Under the pieces are notes generated by a model that worked only from the letters and a program-made list of their open reading frames with translations, did no database searches and was not told the origin of the DNA. From positions 198,958,001 to 199,022,000 of the forward strand of contig JBITNC010000001.1 of the NCBI GenBank assembly GCA_050084985.1: DNA of 64,000 nucleotides, written 5' to 3'. Source of the stretch: Nageia nagi. Taxonomy: Eukaryota; Pinophyta. The translations under genes were made by a program, and so were the position numbers. Below are positions 32,424 through 46,085 of the stretch, in pieces (position 1 is the stretch's first letter; every line of letters starts with the position of its first letter).

Positions 32424-35400
32424 TGTAACACATCCTCTTATTCTATACATTCAACACCCTAAATTTTAGACCTAATTTTTTTATTAATCTATACACTCGA
32501 AAGATCTAGAAATGGATTCAAGTGATCCACATGAGGTTGTTAATGCTGATAACTAGTCAACACCCACATGGAAATATTACAAAAAGTCCAAATTATCCAA
32601 CCTTAATTACATCTATTATGTTGTTCACTCCATAATGCTCATCTTGTTGAGAAGACACCTTAAATGTGACCCCACCACTAACACCTCATGAACTATGTAA
32701 CAAACATTTTGGATATGGTGTAGTGGTTTTCCACTTAGGGCCTATATCATCCAAAATAATGTACATCCACTAGGTTACACATCCTCACCTGATGATAACC
32801 CTCTAACTCATAACAGCAGATATTTTGTACTAGGCAAACTTCCTTATGAATGGGAAACATCATTGCCTATGAAATAGTTCTCATACTCCTATGTGATTTG
32901 CTATAAGTAGTATGAATACTAAATTACCTTTTCCTGGTAACCATAGTTTTATCAACTACTATCCTCATCTAACACCCTATCATGGATATGAGATACTAAC
33001 CTACCCATATCTATCGACTAAGCTCACCATGGAATCCGACATCTTCGTACCCATATCTTGGGGATCCATGGGTATCAAAATAATACCTTTAAATGGTTTG
33101 TATAGTCTAATTAATTTTAAGTAAGGTTAAAAAATAAAAAACCACCCATGACCTAATGATACCATATCGTATATAGGAAGACTCAATACAACTTGCTTAG
33201 GAAGTCACACAAGAGTTCTAGAGTACTACAAATATCCCATATGCATGGTACTATGTAAATTATACCTCCTTATAAAAGTTTTCATACTAGTATTTAGTAA
33301 CATGCCTTGAGATGACACTAAAATTAGCTACTACTATAAAGGAAATGTGGTGTAAAGTGGTCCATACTCAAGGAATATTCTTTTGGAATGTTGTTTAGTG
33401 AGGGAGGTTTAACTAACAAATATTCCATGCCATCTTCATTAACAAATCCATCCAAAAGTTTTCCTTTTGATAAAATTGAATCTCTTAGGGTTTTTTCTTT
33501 CATCTAAGTTATTTTCAAGTTTACTACTCATGTATTACGTTATCATATTTATGGATCATTTTTAAGGTTTACCGTTAAACCTATATATGAATCTCAACAA
33601 CATCACTATAATATAATTTAATACTAATTACTTCTACTTGAACCATTATCATTCCTTCTTAACCATTTATAAATCATCCTTCAAGAGGTAATATGTACTA
33701 AAGGTATTAGATATACACTTAGGTTGTCTCATTTATTCTCTATTTGATTTTTAATATAAATTAATATATTAATATCATTGTAATATCTTATGTATTTCCA
33801 ACTTGATCCCATCTCGATCCCTATTGAGATTTGAGGATCTCAAATCCATCTACAAGGAGTTAGGACTAATAAGAACCTAAATAGATTATTCATGATAATT
33901 AATTACCTTTATCTTTTTATATTTATTCAACTTATTAGTAAGGTGTAAACTTAAACACATTCACCTAATTGAGTTAGGGTATATCTTTATTACCCTAATG
34001 AGTTTTTCTTGCCCTAATAATTATATTTCTAACTATACTTCACCTCATACCTAAGAATTGCCACCAATTTCACATTATTAATATAGTATATCCATTAATA
34101 AATATATAAAAGCTAAAATATGGCCTCCATATATTATTACCAATCAAATAATTGGCATTTATTGAGTATAGTGCTTAGTTTAGTGGTTCTTCAGAAAGAA
34201 TTTTAAGAGTTTTTCTTTTGCATAGAAGATATCCATTATCCATAAGGTTTTCCTTTAATAAAAAGATAAAACTATGTGGCATACATTCCTATTATTCTAA
34301 CATTATTCATTAGTGGAAAGAAAACACAACATTCGCCCTAGATCAATCAAAGTTTTTCCTATGCATATTAAAAGAAAAGTCTTATTGCAGAATGGTAATC
34401 AATAGTTTGAAAGGCAACTCAATGATTCAATGAGCAATATACCATAGATCTATTAGATCTAACTCTATGAGAATACACAAGATACAAATAGCATTCTCAT
34501 CATAATCACATATGAGTCTATCTTAGGCATGATAATGTAGGGGATCATAAAGACCTTCTAAATAGTAGCTACATAGAGGGAGTATAGAATTTGCTTATGT
34601 GTTTACAAAAATATGTGGAACTCTTAAAAAATGAGCACATAGAAGGGAAATTTAAGTTTTGGTAAGGCAAACTCTGCAACCTTTACTATCATTTTTTTGG
34701 TATTTACCACTATGTGAGAATGAGAATGAGGTATGGAGGTTTGTCAAAGAGTATTTAAAATGGTTTCTCATTAAATATTATGGTTGTGAAGGTGAAGACC
34801 TGATATGTAAATCTATACACAAGTTCAAGAAATTATTTGACCACAGGTATGTTTCGTGGGCTACAATGATGGTAGAATGTGCACAAAATGGATATTTGAA
34901 AAGGGGCACAATGTTTAAAATCAATCCAAAATTTGAAACCTTTATCAATATATTTCTAGCATGTGCCTACATAGTGTGAGGTATACATAGGATTTGGGTA
35001 TTGTTGATAATATGCGCATTGCAAACAAGTATTATGGACCATAAATATGGTGAATACATAAAATGCATTATCTAGAAGGGGGTTGAGTACTTTGAAAACA
35101 AATCTAGTTCTCAAGAGTAAAACTAAACTCTAAACACTTTTGACAGCTATCCTTCTAGCATACAATAATGTGAAAACTTAGAAATAAGGCATGGAGGCTC
35201 ATCATCGAGTAGGAAATAATATTGTCTTATCAAATCTAAGATCACCATTCCATGGAAATATACATGCAAGGGAGTGAGGTAAAAGATAAAAAAATACTTG
35301 GGGTCTTCCTCCAAGGCATTAGCTCCCATGTCCAACTCATGTTAGGAATCATTTGACTATTCTCATCAAAAATATCACAAAATAGATAATACAATTGTAC

Positions 35401-36518
35401 TCTTGACTTCCCATCATTAGATTTAAATAAAGAAAAAATAATAAGATCCCACTCCTTTACTTTTTAAGGAAAAGACAAGGTACCAACCTTCACATGCATT
35501 ATGTCAAATAAATATAATAAATATGTCCCTTAAAATAGTATAATACCTCTATCAACAATTAATTCCATGAACCTTTATCAAATAATCCTTTCATACAACC
35601 TAATAGATAACATCAAAATAGGACTACTTTAACTAGGCATTTTAGCTTTATTATCTAAAATGCAAAAGAATGCACCTGGACTTCAAGAGAGAAAAAGGCT
35701 TCTTTTCTTCATGCAAATATACACCCAAAGCTTAAGAATAATAAGAATAAAATGATAGTATATAGGTATTTTCTTAATATTCCACCCCTCCTATGTATAG
35801 CCAAGGAGATTCAAGTATGTTAAAATTAATGTCTACTCATCTTTTTCATAATTTTTGTGGTAGTTTTTATTAAAGTTGTTGATGATTGTAGTGGCATTTA
35901 ATACATTGAAACTTTTTTTATTAATTGACAAATTAATTTCAGCTATTATCCATATCTAATACAAGGAAATAAAATAAGTAGGATCATAACTCAATTATTT
36001 TCATAAACTATTAAATACCTTGTGACATCCATAAAGCGACATTAGTCCTACTATTTAAAAAAAAAATCACTCTATTTTAGTAACAACTAAAATAGGGAAT
36101 ATTCTTTGACCTCCCTTTTCAAATTTAAATTATGAAAAGTCATAGCAGGAAGTTAATCACACATTTTACCTATGATAGTCGCCTCCTTCTACAAGGTGAA
36201 TTGTTAATCCACACACATCCACAAATACAAATTCATCATAAAAATTGACATTCATGACTAATTATTCTACCATGCAACTACATGATCTATGATTGTCATT
36301 AGGGTTTATCAGCAAATCAACACCAATCATTTCCTCACTTTTACCATCTCGGTTTAACTTGAGACTTGTAGAAAAATATCTTGAAGCCAACATCAAACTA
36401 ACACAATAAAGCATATTATTATTCAAAACTTATCATCACATAGATTAATTCAAATTGAATCTCATCAGAACCTTGATGGTACTCGATTATTAACAGTGCA
36501 ATTGGGTGGCTCATTACA
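32424..36518 (-). repeat. 3' LTR (left copy) of the gypsy element, 4095 bp
   Basis: Begins TGTAACACATCCTCTTATTC and ends GGCTCATTACA. It aligns throughout with 49841-54590, for example the encoded blocks at 32912-33124 and 34659-34979. It lacks a segment of about 0.9 kb present in the right copy (51450-52360) and holds about 0.33 kb (about 35500-35825) missing from the right copy. Confidence 0.85.
34659..34979 (+). pseudogene. PPR-like fragment inside the gypsy LTR (left copy)
   Basis: A 106-codon open frame antisense to the gypsy genes. The segment KLFDHRYVSWATMMVECAQN followed by GY and, further on, ETFINIFLACAYI fits the plant PPR motif (LFD...VSWTAMIAGYAQNGY...TF-x-x-x-L-x-ACA). Upstream residues (VWRFVKEYLKWFLIKYYGCE) fit the preceding PPR repeat loosely. 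The right LTR has the same block at 52982-53280, with stops. It was therefore part of the LTR before insertion. No complete PPR protein remains. Confidence 0.5.
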
Positions 36519-36540
36519 TACTACCCTCCTTAAAAAGAAC
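36519..36540 (-). other. Polypurine tract of the gypsy element
   Basis: On the minus strand TTTTTAAGGAGGGTAGTA immediately precedes the 3' LTR start TGTAATGAG. The purine-rich stretch fits a plus-strand primer. Confidence 0.6.
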
Positions 36541-38666
36541 ACAGTCCCCTTTGTTCTTAAATACAATTATAATATAATCATAAAGTTTTAAAAATATTTC
36601 ACATAATTAAGAAAACAAATAGGGAAATTATCTTTTCATGGTAGATTCATCTTCCCAAATGGAAGATGATTTAGAATACTTATCCTACTATACTAGACAC
36701 TCATTAATTTTCCAATTTCTTAGTTCTAAAAGCTAGAATTATAATATGGAGAACTTCAATAGCCTAAGGGTTTGACATATGTAAATTAGAAAAATCTAAC
36801 ACATGATAGGGGTAAGCAACATACTTTCTCAATAGAAAGACATGAAAGACATCGTGCATTTTTGACAAACTTGGTGGAAAGGCAAGTTTGTAGGCAATTG
36901 GACTCTTCTTTTCAATTATCTCAAAAGGACCAACAAACTAGGGATCCAATTTAGTTTTCTTTATAGTATTATTCATAGGTCAAACTTGTACAAATGCTTT
37001 ATCACCTATAGTAAATTCTTGAGGAGTTCTTTTAAGATTGACATAACTCTTTTGTCAATTAGTAACTTCCTTCAACTTTTATCAAATAGACTTTAGTTAT
37101 TTCTAAATTTGCTTTAACATTTCAAATTGGATCATCACTTGATTCTCCTAATTGTTCCAATATAAAGGAGTCCTGCATCTCCTTTCATAAAGAGCCTCAA
37201 AAGGAGCCATTCCTAAAGATGAATGACAACCATTGTTATAGGCAAATTCTACTAAGTAGAGGTAATCCTCCCATTTAGTCTTTTGCTCCATGAAATATAT
37301 TATGAGCATGTACTCAAGAATCTATTCACTCATTCAGTCTTTCCATATATCTCAAGATGATATGCTGAACTCATATTCAATTTCATTTCCAATGTCTTGT
37401 GTGATGATTTCCAAAACAAAGAGGTGAACTTAGAATCTCTATTTGAGATGATCACCTTAGGAAATCCATGCAATATGAAGATTTCACTAGAAAACTTATT
37501 TGCTACTATAGAGGAATCATTAGTGGTGTTGCCAAGTATAAAATGTACTACCTTGGTTAATCTATCGACCACCACTAGAATTGAGTCATGATGAAATCTA
37601 GTTTTTCATAAACCAATAATAAAATCCATCAATATCACTTACCATTTCTATGTAGGAACATCATCTGGATATATATATCCACTTGGATGTTGATATTCTA
37701 CCTTCAATTTCTAATATTTGAGGAATCTCACCACAAATTTTGTTATATCCTTTTTCATTTCATCCCACTAAAATCTCTATTCCAAGTCTTTTCTCATCTT
37801 CGTACCTCTTGAATGTGCTGCATATGGGGGATGATGACCTTCTTGCATTATTAAATTTCTTAAATTTCCCCTCTTTTGGATGACTAATATATTTTTAAAA
37901 TACAAAATTCTTTAATGAAATCTTAATATGATAGGGTTCCTAATCAATTGCTGGATGGATTTGCAATACAGATCTTTTTGCAAAAATTTAATTTGATCAA
38001 GCAAGTTAAATTGACTTCTTGTCATAGCATTTACATACCATTTATGAATTAGAGAATCTACCACCTTGTTTTTCTTTCCTTTTATGTATTCAATGCCAAA
38101 GTCATATTCATCTAGGAATTCAATCCATCTCCTTTTCCTGGCATTTAGATCTAGTTGAGTAAAAAGGTACTTCAAACTTTGGTTATTTATTTCAAGTTTG
38201 AAGATTTTTCTAAAAGATAATCTCTCCACATTCTGAATGCATGGAAAACTATTACCAACTCAACATCATGAGTTGCATATTTTATTTCATGTGTTTTTAA
38301 TTCTTTAGATTCATATGCTACTAGATTGCTATTTTGTGATAACACACCATCCAAACCTTCTAGTGAAGCATCTGTACATACTACAAAATCACCATGTGGG
38401 TCAGGGATAGTGAGATTTGATGTTGTTGTAAGCCTTTCTTTCTAAGTTTCAAAAGCTTTTTCACATTTTTCTATCTATTTGAACACCTTATTTTTCTTTT
38501 GAAAGTTGGTGATAGGATTGGCTATCTTTGACAAACTTTTGATAGTACCAAGCTCATCCCATAAAACTCCTTACTTCAGTTACATTTTTTAGTGTAGGCC
38601 AACTTATTATTACTTCCACTTTCTTGGGATCAATATAAATTTCTTCTATAGAGATGATGTGACCTA
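36541..38666 (-). pseudogene. Ty3/gypsy pol, RNase H and integrase portion
   Basis: Read from 38661 down: GHIISIEEIYIDPKKVE (end of reverse transcriptase), then an RNase H region at 38229-37912 with SLKYLFTQLDLNARKRRW and YDFGIEYIKGKKNKVVDSL. The integrase core at 37575-37330 has VDRLTKVVHFI, then NRDSKFTSLFWK. An integrase C-terminal stretch near 36960-36600 gives GPFEIIEKKSPIAYKLAFPP and HDVFHVFLLRKYV. No chromodomain is evident. Frames are broken by stops. The reading joins directly to the piece right of copia-2 at 47206. Confidence 0.8.
38662..38666. repeat. Target-site duplication ACCTA (left, copia-2)
   Basis: ACCTA precedes TGTTGAAATG; ATCTA follows the 3' LTR at 47206-47210, a 4/5 match consistent with one C-to-T change. 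Confidence 0.7.
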
Positions 38667-39116
38667 TGTTGAAATGTATAATGTATTATTCTAAGGTTTA
38701 GTAATAATTCTCTTTGTAAATTCACTAATACTTAATGGTATCACTAGATACCTTAAGTATTTAAGTGAATATGATAATGTAACTTGTCTTACACTCCATG
38801 ACATGAGCATGCCCCTTGAGTAAGGGGATTTTGGCCTATAAATAGAAGGCCCCTTGTTTGTGATCACACATCAATTTGTGAAGTAAAGTTATTCTCTAGG
38901 ATACTGATTAGGAGATGAAGTTAAGAGAATTGTAAGAGAGTTTTCTTTGTGAATGAAGTAAGATCTAGTTAGTAGATGTACTCCTAGTTGGAGGAACCAT
39001 TTTATATCTTGAGTCTATTTTGTGAAATTTTCTATCCTTAAGTATTGATATTTTGAGTGAGCTTCTATGTGATATTAGTAGTTTAAGATTGTTTTAGTTA
39101 TATTTCAATCCCTTCA
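38667..39116 (+). repeat. 5' LTR of copia-2 (450 bp)
   Basis: Begins TGTTGAAATGTATAATG, ends CCCTTCA, with a TATA box at 38837-38844 (TATAAATA). A U3 palindrome is at 38727-38761 and CCCCTT/AAGGGG arms at 38812-38827. The 3' LTR has about 50 extra bases near 46870-46920 not present here. Confidence 0.9.
38727..38761. promoter_or_regulatory. U3 palindrome of copia-2, arms changed in parallel with copia-1
   Basis: AATACTTAA (38727-38735) pairs with TTAAGTATT (38753-38761), with inner GGTAT/ATACC and outer TTCACT/AGTGAA pairing. It is at the same LTR position as the copia-1 palindrome but the arms differ, while still being complementary to each other. Confidence 0.6.
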
Positions 39117-39118
39117 TT

Positions 39119-39130
39119 TGGTATCAGAGC
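39119..39130 (+). other. Primer-binding site for tRNA-iMet (copia-2)
   Basis: TGGTATCAGAGC, identical to that of copia-1, two bases after the LTR end. Confidence 0.92.
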
Positions 39131-42015
39131 TTGGTGTGAAAGCTCTTCTTCAACTTCTTAAAGGTTTCTCTTCACATCCTTGGAGACTCTTCATCTTGGA
39201 GGTTTATCTATATCTTTATTGAGGTAAAAGTATTGTGAAGGTATAAATATCCATTCTTCCTTTTTTTTTTTTAGATTATTGCATTATGCTACTAACATAT
39301 TATTTGCTATGTGTTAATTCTTTTTTTTAAGCAACATATGGCTAGCATATTTGTTTTATAATAACCTCCTATGTTTCTTGTAAATTTTTCAAAATTGTTA
39401 TTTCTTTTAATAAAAAAGGTTAGTATACAAAATTTATGTAATATTTACACTAACAAACTTGTGTGCTATGTGCTAGTTCATTTTTCTAAATATACTTAGA
39501 ACTAGCAATATGATGCAATTAATTTGTTTATACTATTTTTTTTTGTTACTTGCATTTAAAAAATAAAATAAAAAATTGCTCACTATGTTGATATAATCTT
39601 TTATATTAAAAGGTTATTTTTTTATATTAAAAAGGATTAGTATACATAATTAATAATATTTAAAAAAATATTGTTTAGTTACTATTCAATAACAAAGGGG
39701 GAAACCTTCATTACAAATAACATTTTTTTCTTCTCTGTCATTATAAAATCCAAAAGGAAAATTTTTTTACAGAGGGGTAGCTTCAAAAAAAGGGTTGGAT
39801 TATTCAATTATTATGCATAAAAAAATTAGGGGGGCTTTGAACCCAGTTGATAGACATTGGAGGGTTTTGTCCACATGGTGGGTCGACCTTCTCCTTCTCG
39901 TGTCTTATGTACCACCTTTGGTCCCTACCACCTCCTTTTAGCACCTACCACTTGGTCATCCAACTTTGCAACCTCTTCACTACTAGACCCTATGGTCTTC
40001 CTCTATCATGACCTTTTTTTTCCCTCCTTGTGCATTTTTTCTTTTCCTACATGTGATTGGTTCTATCTGCACCATGGTTGTTCTTAGTACTATTCATGCC
40101 CTTCTACTTGAAAACCTTCATCTGTTCCACTTTTCCCTCTTCCTTGGTTGTGTTCTCCCTACCTCCACTCCACTTCAAACCCTTATCTTTGCATGGCCTC
40201 CACTTTGTACTTGCTTCCCCAATGAAATGCTTTCCTTTCTCTCCTTTTTTTTTATTCTCTCTCTCTCGTTTCTTAGCATAGAGTAAAAAGGGAGTCTCAC
40301 ATTTAATATTTTTTATTTTTTATCTTTTATTTTTTATTTTTTACTTGCAAATCCTCATTTAATGATTTAGTTGGTTCATTCAAGTTTTTTATTATTGCTT
40401 GTAAGAAAACTTGTAATAATTTACCTATTGCCCACATTCATTGCTTAGAGTGGCATGAGGGTCTTTCCTATCATTTAACTTCTTATAAGATGATGGATGA
40501 GTGAATGATGGCATATTTAATTACTATTAATATATCTTAAAGAGATATATTTTTAAGTTTTAAATGGAAAAGTAATCTTATAGAGGTTATCTTTTCTCTT
40601 TAAAAATGCATTAATTTTTTAATATGTTAAAGTGATGAATCTTTAAGCAATATTGTTTTAAAGTGTTAAAAATAGGAGGAAATATTTAACACTTTCATTT
40701 ATTGTTATGATAAAAGGCAATTTCTTTTGGAGTAATTTTTTTTCCTATAGCTAAAATTTTACTTTGCCTTGGTTCTTTCTTTGATGTAATTATTTTTTCA
40801 TAATTACTTAGATATTATTTTAAACTAGAATACTATTTTTTTTGTATTTAGGGATAAAGTTGCTTTAAGCATTTCTTAAGTAAAAAAAAGTAGGGGGGGT
40901 TTTATGAATTTTTTCTTTTTTACTTAAAATTTTTAGACTCTTAGACAAATGTTGCATGTCTAGATTTTAAATGTTTATTTGTGCAAATAATGCATGCCTA
41001 TCACTTAGAATTATGTGAATGCTTCTTAAGTGTTTACTTTAAATTCCTTATGAATGGACTTGTTTTTGTATACAAATGATGCATGATTATTACTTAAATT
41101 TTTTAAGTTATGGGAATGATGCATTTGATGATTCCTTTATTTTTATTTTCTTATGCAAAGTATGGAATGGACTTGTGCAAAATAAGGAATTATATAAATA
41201 TGTCCTTTAGGAGTTGGTAAATAAAACCCATTAGACTCTTAGATTCTAAGTTATGAATAGATGATATTTTATTTATGCACTTTAATTCATATTTTGTATT
41301 TTTTTTATTTACTTATGCAAAAATCGTAAACATTGATTGAGCAAACCCTTAAAATGAATACATCTACATGTACATTCTACAACATGATTTGTTTAAAGAG
41401 CTATAAGGTAAGAATAGGAAGATTAAAGCCTTTAGTCTAATGATCCAAATGGTAAAAAGTATGTACTTCTCAATTACCTCTAATTCCTTTGTTAGTTTGG
41501 ATATAACTCTAATAGATGGATAGGAATGTGTGTAGTGATACCACATGTTCACACGTTCATTTAGAAATTATCTTGATAACCTAAGAAGATAATTTGAAAC
41601 ATAATCAAGATTAATAATTTAGTTGATTTAATATGTCATAACCTTAGAAAATAGTAGGTACACCTCTTTATGAGAGTATATTATTGTCCAAAGTGAATTG
41701 ATTGAAGATTGGTAGTACCTAGGCTTCACCTTGTAAGTATTCAGATAAAAGCTTAATTTTAGATAAGAAAATAAGCTTCAACAATATCATTTATGAATCT
41801 TAATGATGACAAAGTGTTGGGTACATGGGTTGTTTATGAGTTTTTATTGTAAACATTTGCACATGTGAATTTTATTAAGCATGTCCTTTTATTAAATTTA
41901 ACATGTATGATTAATTTACTTGAATAAATCTAAAATATGTATGGATGATTAAAATTAAATATGTAATGTTATTTTTTAGACCATATACTTATTCTTTCAT
42001 TTTTTTGTGTAGAAA
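39131..42015 (+). other. Long leader of copia-2
   Basis: Noncoding. The pyrimidine-rich block at about 39830-40270 takes the place of the copia-1 GC-rich block and has very few CpG. Overlapping frames of 74-92 codons there are Ser/Phe/Leu-rich by-products. The segments at about 40890 and 41345-41590 match the copia-1 distal leader clearly. Confidence 0.6.
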
Positions 42016-45000
42016 ATGGGAGACACCTTCTTACCCAAGCACATTCATGATGATTCCAACTTTGGTATTTAGGAACCTCAGATAAAAGTTGAATTGCAAG
42101 TAAAAAAGCTTTGAAAATTAATTAATTAAAATCTATTTATTCTATATATGAGAAGGCTCTTGAGGTATACAACATGAAGAATGAATTGAAAATCTTCATA
42201 ATTTTTTAGATAATGTCAAATGATATGCTCCTTATGATTTCATCTTCAACCTCAGTAAAGAAAGCTTGAGATAAGCTTAAAAAACTTTACATTGGACCTA
42301 AGTTCTCTATAAGGTTCACTATTCTCTAAAATTTACTTTAATCTCATTAAGGAGAAGATAAAAATATTACCATCTACTTGAATAACATCATTGATTTTAA
42401 GACCTAACTTGTTGCTTGTGAGTGCAATTGGATCAATGATGAGTTTATAATCTTTATCATTCTCCAAATCCTTTCTTCAAAGTTTGGTAACTTTATAACA
42501 GTAATTGAGACTAAGCTTGATGATGAATTATTCTCTTTACAGAACCTTTCTGGGCTCTTTCTGAAGTATGAAGAAACTCTTAACAAAAAAATGTTGATCT
42601 TTTCTTCAAAGGATAATAATATTACTCTAAGAGAAATCAAAACTCTTTTCAAGAATAGGTTCAATCATCATAATAAATCTTATCCTTATTTATCTACAAG
42701 GTTTGAGAAAAGAGAAAATAGTAATAGCTACTTCAAGCAAAAAGATGGAAAAATCAAAGTAAACAAATCAAATTTTAAAGCAAAGTTAAATAAAAATTGT
42801 AATTTTTATGACATTCATGGTTATAAAGAATTTGATTGCTACAAAAACAAAAGAAAAAAAAATAACAAAAGTAATAGAAATGTAAAGAACTTCAAAAGGA
42901 ATAAGAATATAAAAGTTAGATTTATCATTGTGCTCTACTCCATGACTCATTCTTTTTTGATGGATTGGATTGATGACTCTAGTTGCACTTATCACCTATG
43001 CTTTGAAAAAAATAAGTTTGTAAATTTTTATAAATATAAAAAAGATGCATTTGTGATAGGTGATAATTTTATTCTTTAATTTTAAAGAATTGAAAGTTTG
43101 TTGATTCATAAAAAGGTTCTTGAAAATATGCTCTATATTCTTAAGCTTAGGATAAACCTTCTTTTTGTGATCCAAATTGCAAGGAAAGGGTACTTATTTG
43201 AGTTCAAATCATAATCTTGAAGCATTAAAAAAGGACTTATCACACTGGTAAAAAGGTTAATGAAAGATGATCTTTACATTATAGATCAAGTTCTAACAAA
43301 GATTTATCTTTTTATAAATGTTTATTCTAAAGGTAATCTTTGGTACCAATATTTAAAGAACCTTAACCATAAGAGTATTCAAGTCATAGAAGACCAAAAA
43401 TTTATGAAAAATTTGCCTTCAATTCCACCTTCAATTGGTTTATGTAAAAATGCATCCTAGGTAAAATAAATAGATAAAAATTTAAAAAAAAATAAGGTAA
43501 CAAGAGCATCTTAACCTCTTCAACTTATGCATTCAGATTTGATGGGTTCATTTTAGACTAAGTTATTTGAAGGAGCATCTTACATCTTGACCTTCATCGT
43601 TAACTTTAGTAGAATAAACTTTGGCTCTATTTGAGCACAAAAATCAACCTTTAATATTTTTAAAAATTTTAAGGCCTTAGTTGAAAATTAGACTAACTTT
43701 AAAATTAATATGTTGAAATTAAATAATAGAAGAGAATATAATAGTAATAAATTTAGTGAATAGTATGCTAAGTATAAAATCAAAAGGCAATTTATGATTT
43801 CTTACACTCCTCAACAGAATGGTGTTATTGAAAGGAAAAATAGGATAATTATAGAGATGAGTAGATGCATGTTTAGTAATCTTCCTAATTTCTTATGGGA
43901 TGAAGTTATGAGCACTACTATTTACACCTTGAATGGATGTCCTATAAAAGTTATTCAAAGTAAAAATTCTTTTAAGATATGGTCAAGAATAATATATAAC
44001 ATTTCTCACCATAGAGTGTTTGGTTGTGAAGCATTCTTCTACATTATTTCTAAGAAAAAAAAAGTTAAACAAAAGAGCTAAAAAATACATCTTTATGAGT
44101 TAAAATAATCAACATAGAATTTAAAGGCTCTACTCTCCATCCTAAAAAGGAATTTTTATATCAAAGAATGCAAATTTCAATGAATTTTCTAAAGAATCTA
44201 CTTTTAATGAGGATGTTGATGATCTAGATGAATCATTAGTTCCATCTAACTAGTTGGATTTTGATGTAAACAAAACACCTCAGGGGTAAAATTCTCCAAC
44301 ATAAAGAATAACTATGAGCATGACCTTGAACAAATATTTATTTTTCAAAATTGATAACAAGTATGAGCCCTCATCATTCAAAGAAGATTCAAAGCATGAA
44401 TGCTATATGGAAGCTATGAAAGTAGATTATGAGGTGCTTATTAAAAATAAAACTTGGAACTTAGTTCCTTATCCCAATAAAAAAAATGTGATTGATAATA
44501 AATAGATATACAAGGTCAATTTTAATTCAGTTGAAGATATTGAAAAATACAAGGCAAGGTTAGTAACCAAAGGTTTTGCTCTAAAATATAATTATGACTA
44601 TGAAAAAATCTTTGCTCTAATGGTAAATATGCCCACTAGATAATCCTTTCTCTTTCAACAGCTCAAAGATAAAAAAAAATTTAACTTGATAACTAGAGTG
44701 CTTTTCTCAATAATGACCTAGATGTGAAAATATATATGAATCAGCTAAAGGGGTTTATTATGGAAGGAAAAGAGTCTTTTGTGTGCAAGCTAAATGAATC
44801 TTTGTATAAACTTTAAAAAATATCTAAATCCTAGTACAAGAAGATTTTAGGATACTCTGCATATATTGGATTCTCAAAGTGTTTCTCTAACTCCAATTTA
44901 TATATGCTTAATTAAAGAAAAGACATGGTTTTAATTCTCCTTTATATGGATGATCTTCTGATAACTAAAAATAATGATAGAATCATTTAAAAGTGCATAT

Positions 45001-45906
45001 CCAAACTTAAAGTAATATTTGAAATGATTGATCTTGATCTCTTGCATTACTACTTTAGAATGCAAGTATACTAATACAAAGATTATATTTATCTTAGTCA
45101 ATTCAAGTATATATCATATATCTTGAAAAAGTTTTGAGTAGAGGAGTGTAACATGTTGCAATCCTAGTATCTCCTGGAATTATTATTTTCTTTAACTCCA
45201 ACTTTTAGTTGGATGATGCTATAATTTATAGGTAATTAATTGGTAGTCTTCTTTACTTAACCATTTTTAGGCCAAATATTATCTTTACAATGAATCTGAT
45301 AGCTTAATTCATGCAAAAATAATATGTTAAGTACCTTAATGTTGTTAAGCAAATATTGAAGTATGTTGTAGAGATGAAGGATCTTGCTTTCAAGTATTCT
45401 AAATTTTCTTCATTTATTCTCTTAAGGTTCTCAGATTTTGACTATGGAGGAGAGAGAAATGATAGAAAATCAATCTCTGCATATGTTTTTAACATTAGTT
45501 TAGGTGGTATCTCTCTAGCTTTCAAGAAGCATCTTATAGTTTCTCTATCCATCATAGAAGCCAAATACTGATCTATGTTTGTTGCAACCTAGGAAGCTAT
45601 TTGGCAAAGACATATTTTAAAAGAAATTTGGTATGAGCAAGCTAACCCATATTTAATTTTTTCATACAATCAATCAACTATTTCTTTGGATAAGAATCTT
45701 GTGTTCCATTAGATAATAAAATATATGGAAATATAAGCTTATTTTATCAAAGAAAGGTTCTTGATGGTATCATACACATAGATTATTATCCATCAACCTT
45801 AAACTCCATGGATTTGTTCACCAAACCCCTCCTTAAAGCTCAGTTTAATAAAATTAGGGATGCTATCGAGTTGGTGAAGTTTTTCTCAAAGGGGGCCAAA
45901 ATTTAA
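42016..45906 (+). pseudogene. Ty1/copia gag-pol pseudogene of copia-2
   Basis: Starts ATGGGAGACACC, aligned with the copia-1 start, and ends at a TAA matching the copia-1 end. Recognisable blocks: gag at 42020-42780; a degraded zinc knuckle (NCNFYDIHGYKEFDCY) near 42795; protease DWIDDSSCTYHLC near 42965; pre-integrase at about 43340-43460; integrase with YTPQQNGVIERKNR at about 43800; reverse transcriptase with LLYMDDLL near 44940; RNase H with FDYGGERNDRKS near 45440. It has many in-frame stops, often TAG for TGG or TAA for CAA, and small shifts. It cannot encode an active polymerase. Confidence 0.9.
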
Positions 45907-45987
45907 ATTCTTATGTTGAATTCATGTTTGTGATGATGACTTCACCCCTAAGAGGTTTTTTATAGTGTATAGTGTTGATTTATTTAT

Positions 45988-46085
45988 ACACCTTTATGGT
46001 AAGTTTTCTTTATGTGAGAAACTTGTAAAATATTTTATTGTACACCTTTATGGTAAGTTCACTCTGCATAAAAAACTTTTTGTAT
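45988..46085 (+). ncRNA. Two decayed hairpin units in the copia-2 3' untranslated region
   Basis: CACCTTTATGGTAAGTTT... GTGAGAAACTTGT and CACCTTTATGGTAAGTTCACTCTGC... are clear relatives of the seven-copy array in copia-1. Only two units remain recognisable. This places the motif in the family before copia-1 inserted. Confidence 0.55.

Noticed and set aside
40008-40286. Phe/Leu-rich frames in the copia-2 leader as membrane proteins
   Set aside because: Pyrimidine-rich DNA gives hydrophobic translations in all three frames; there is no conservation of the frames with copia-1.
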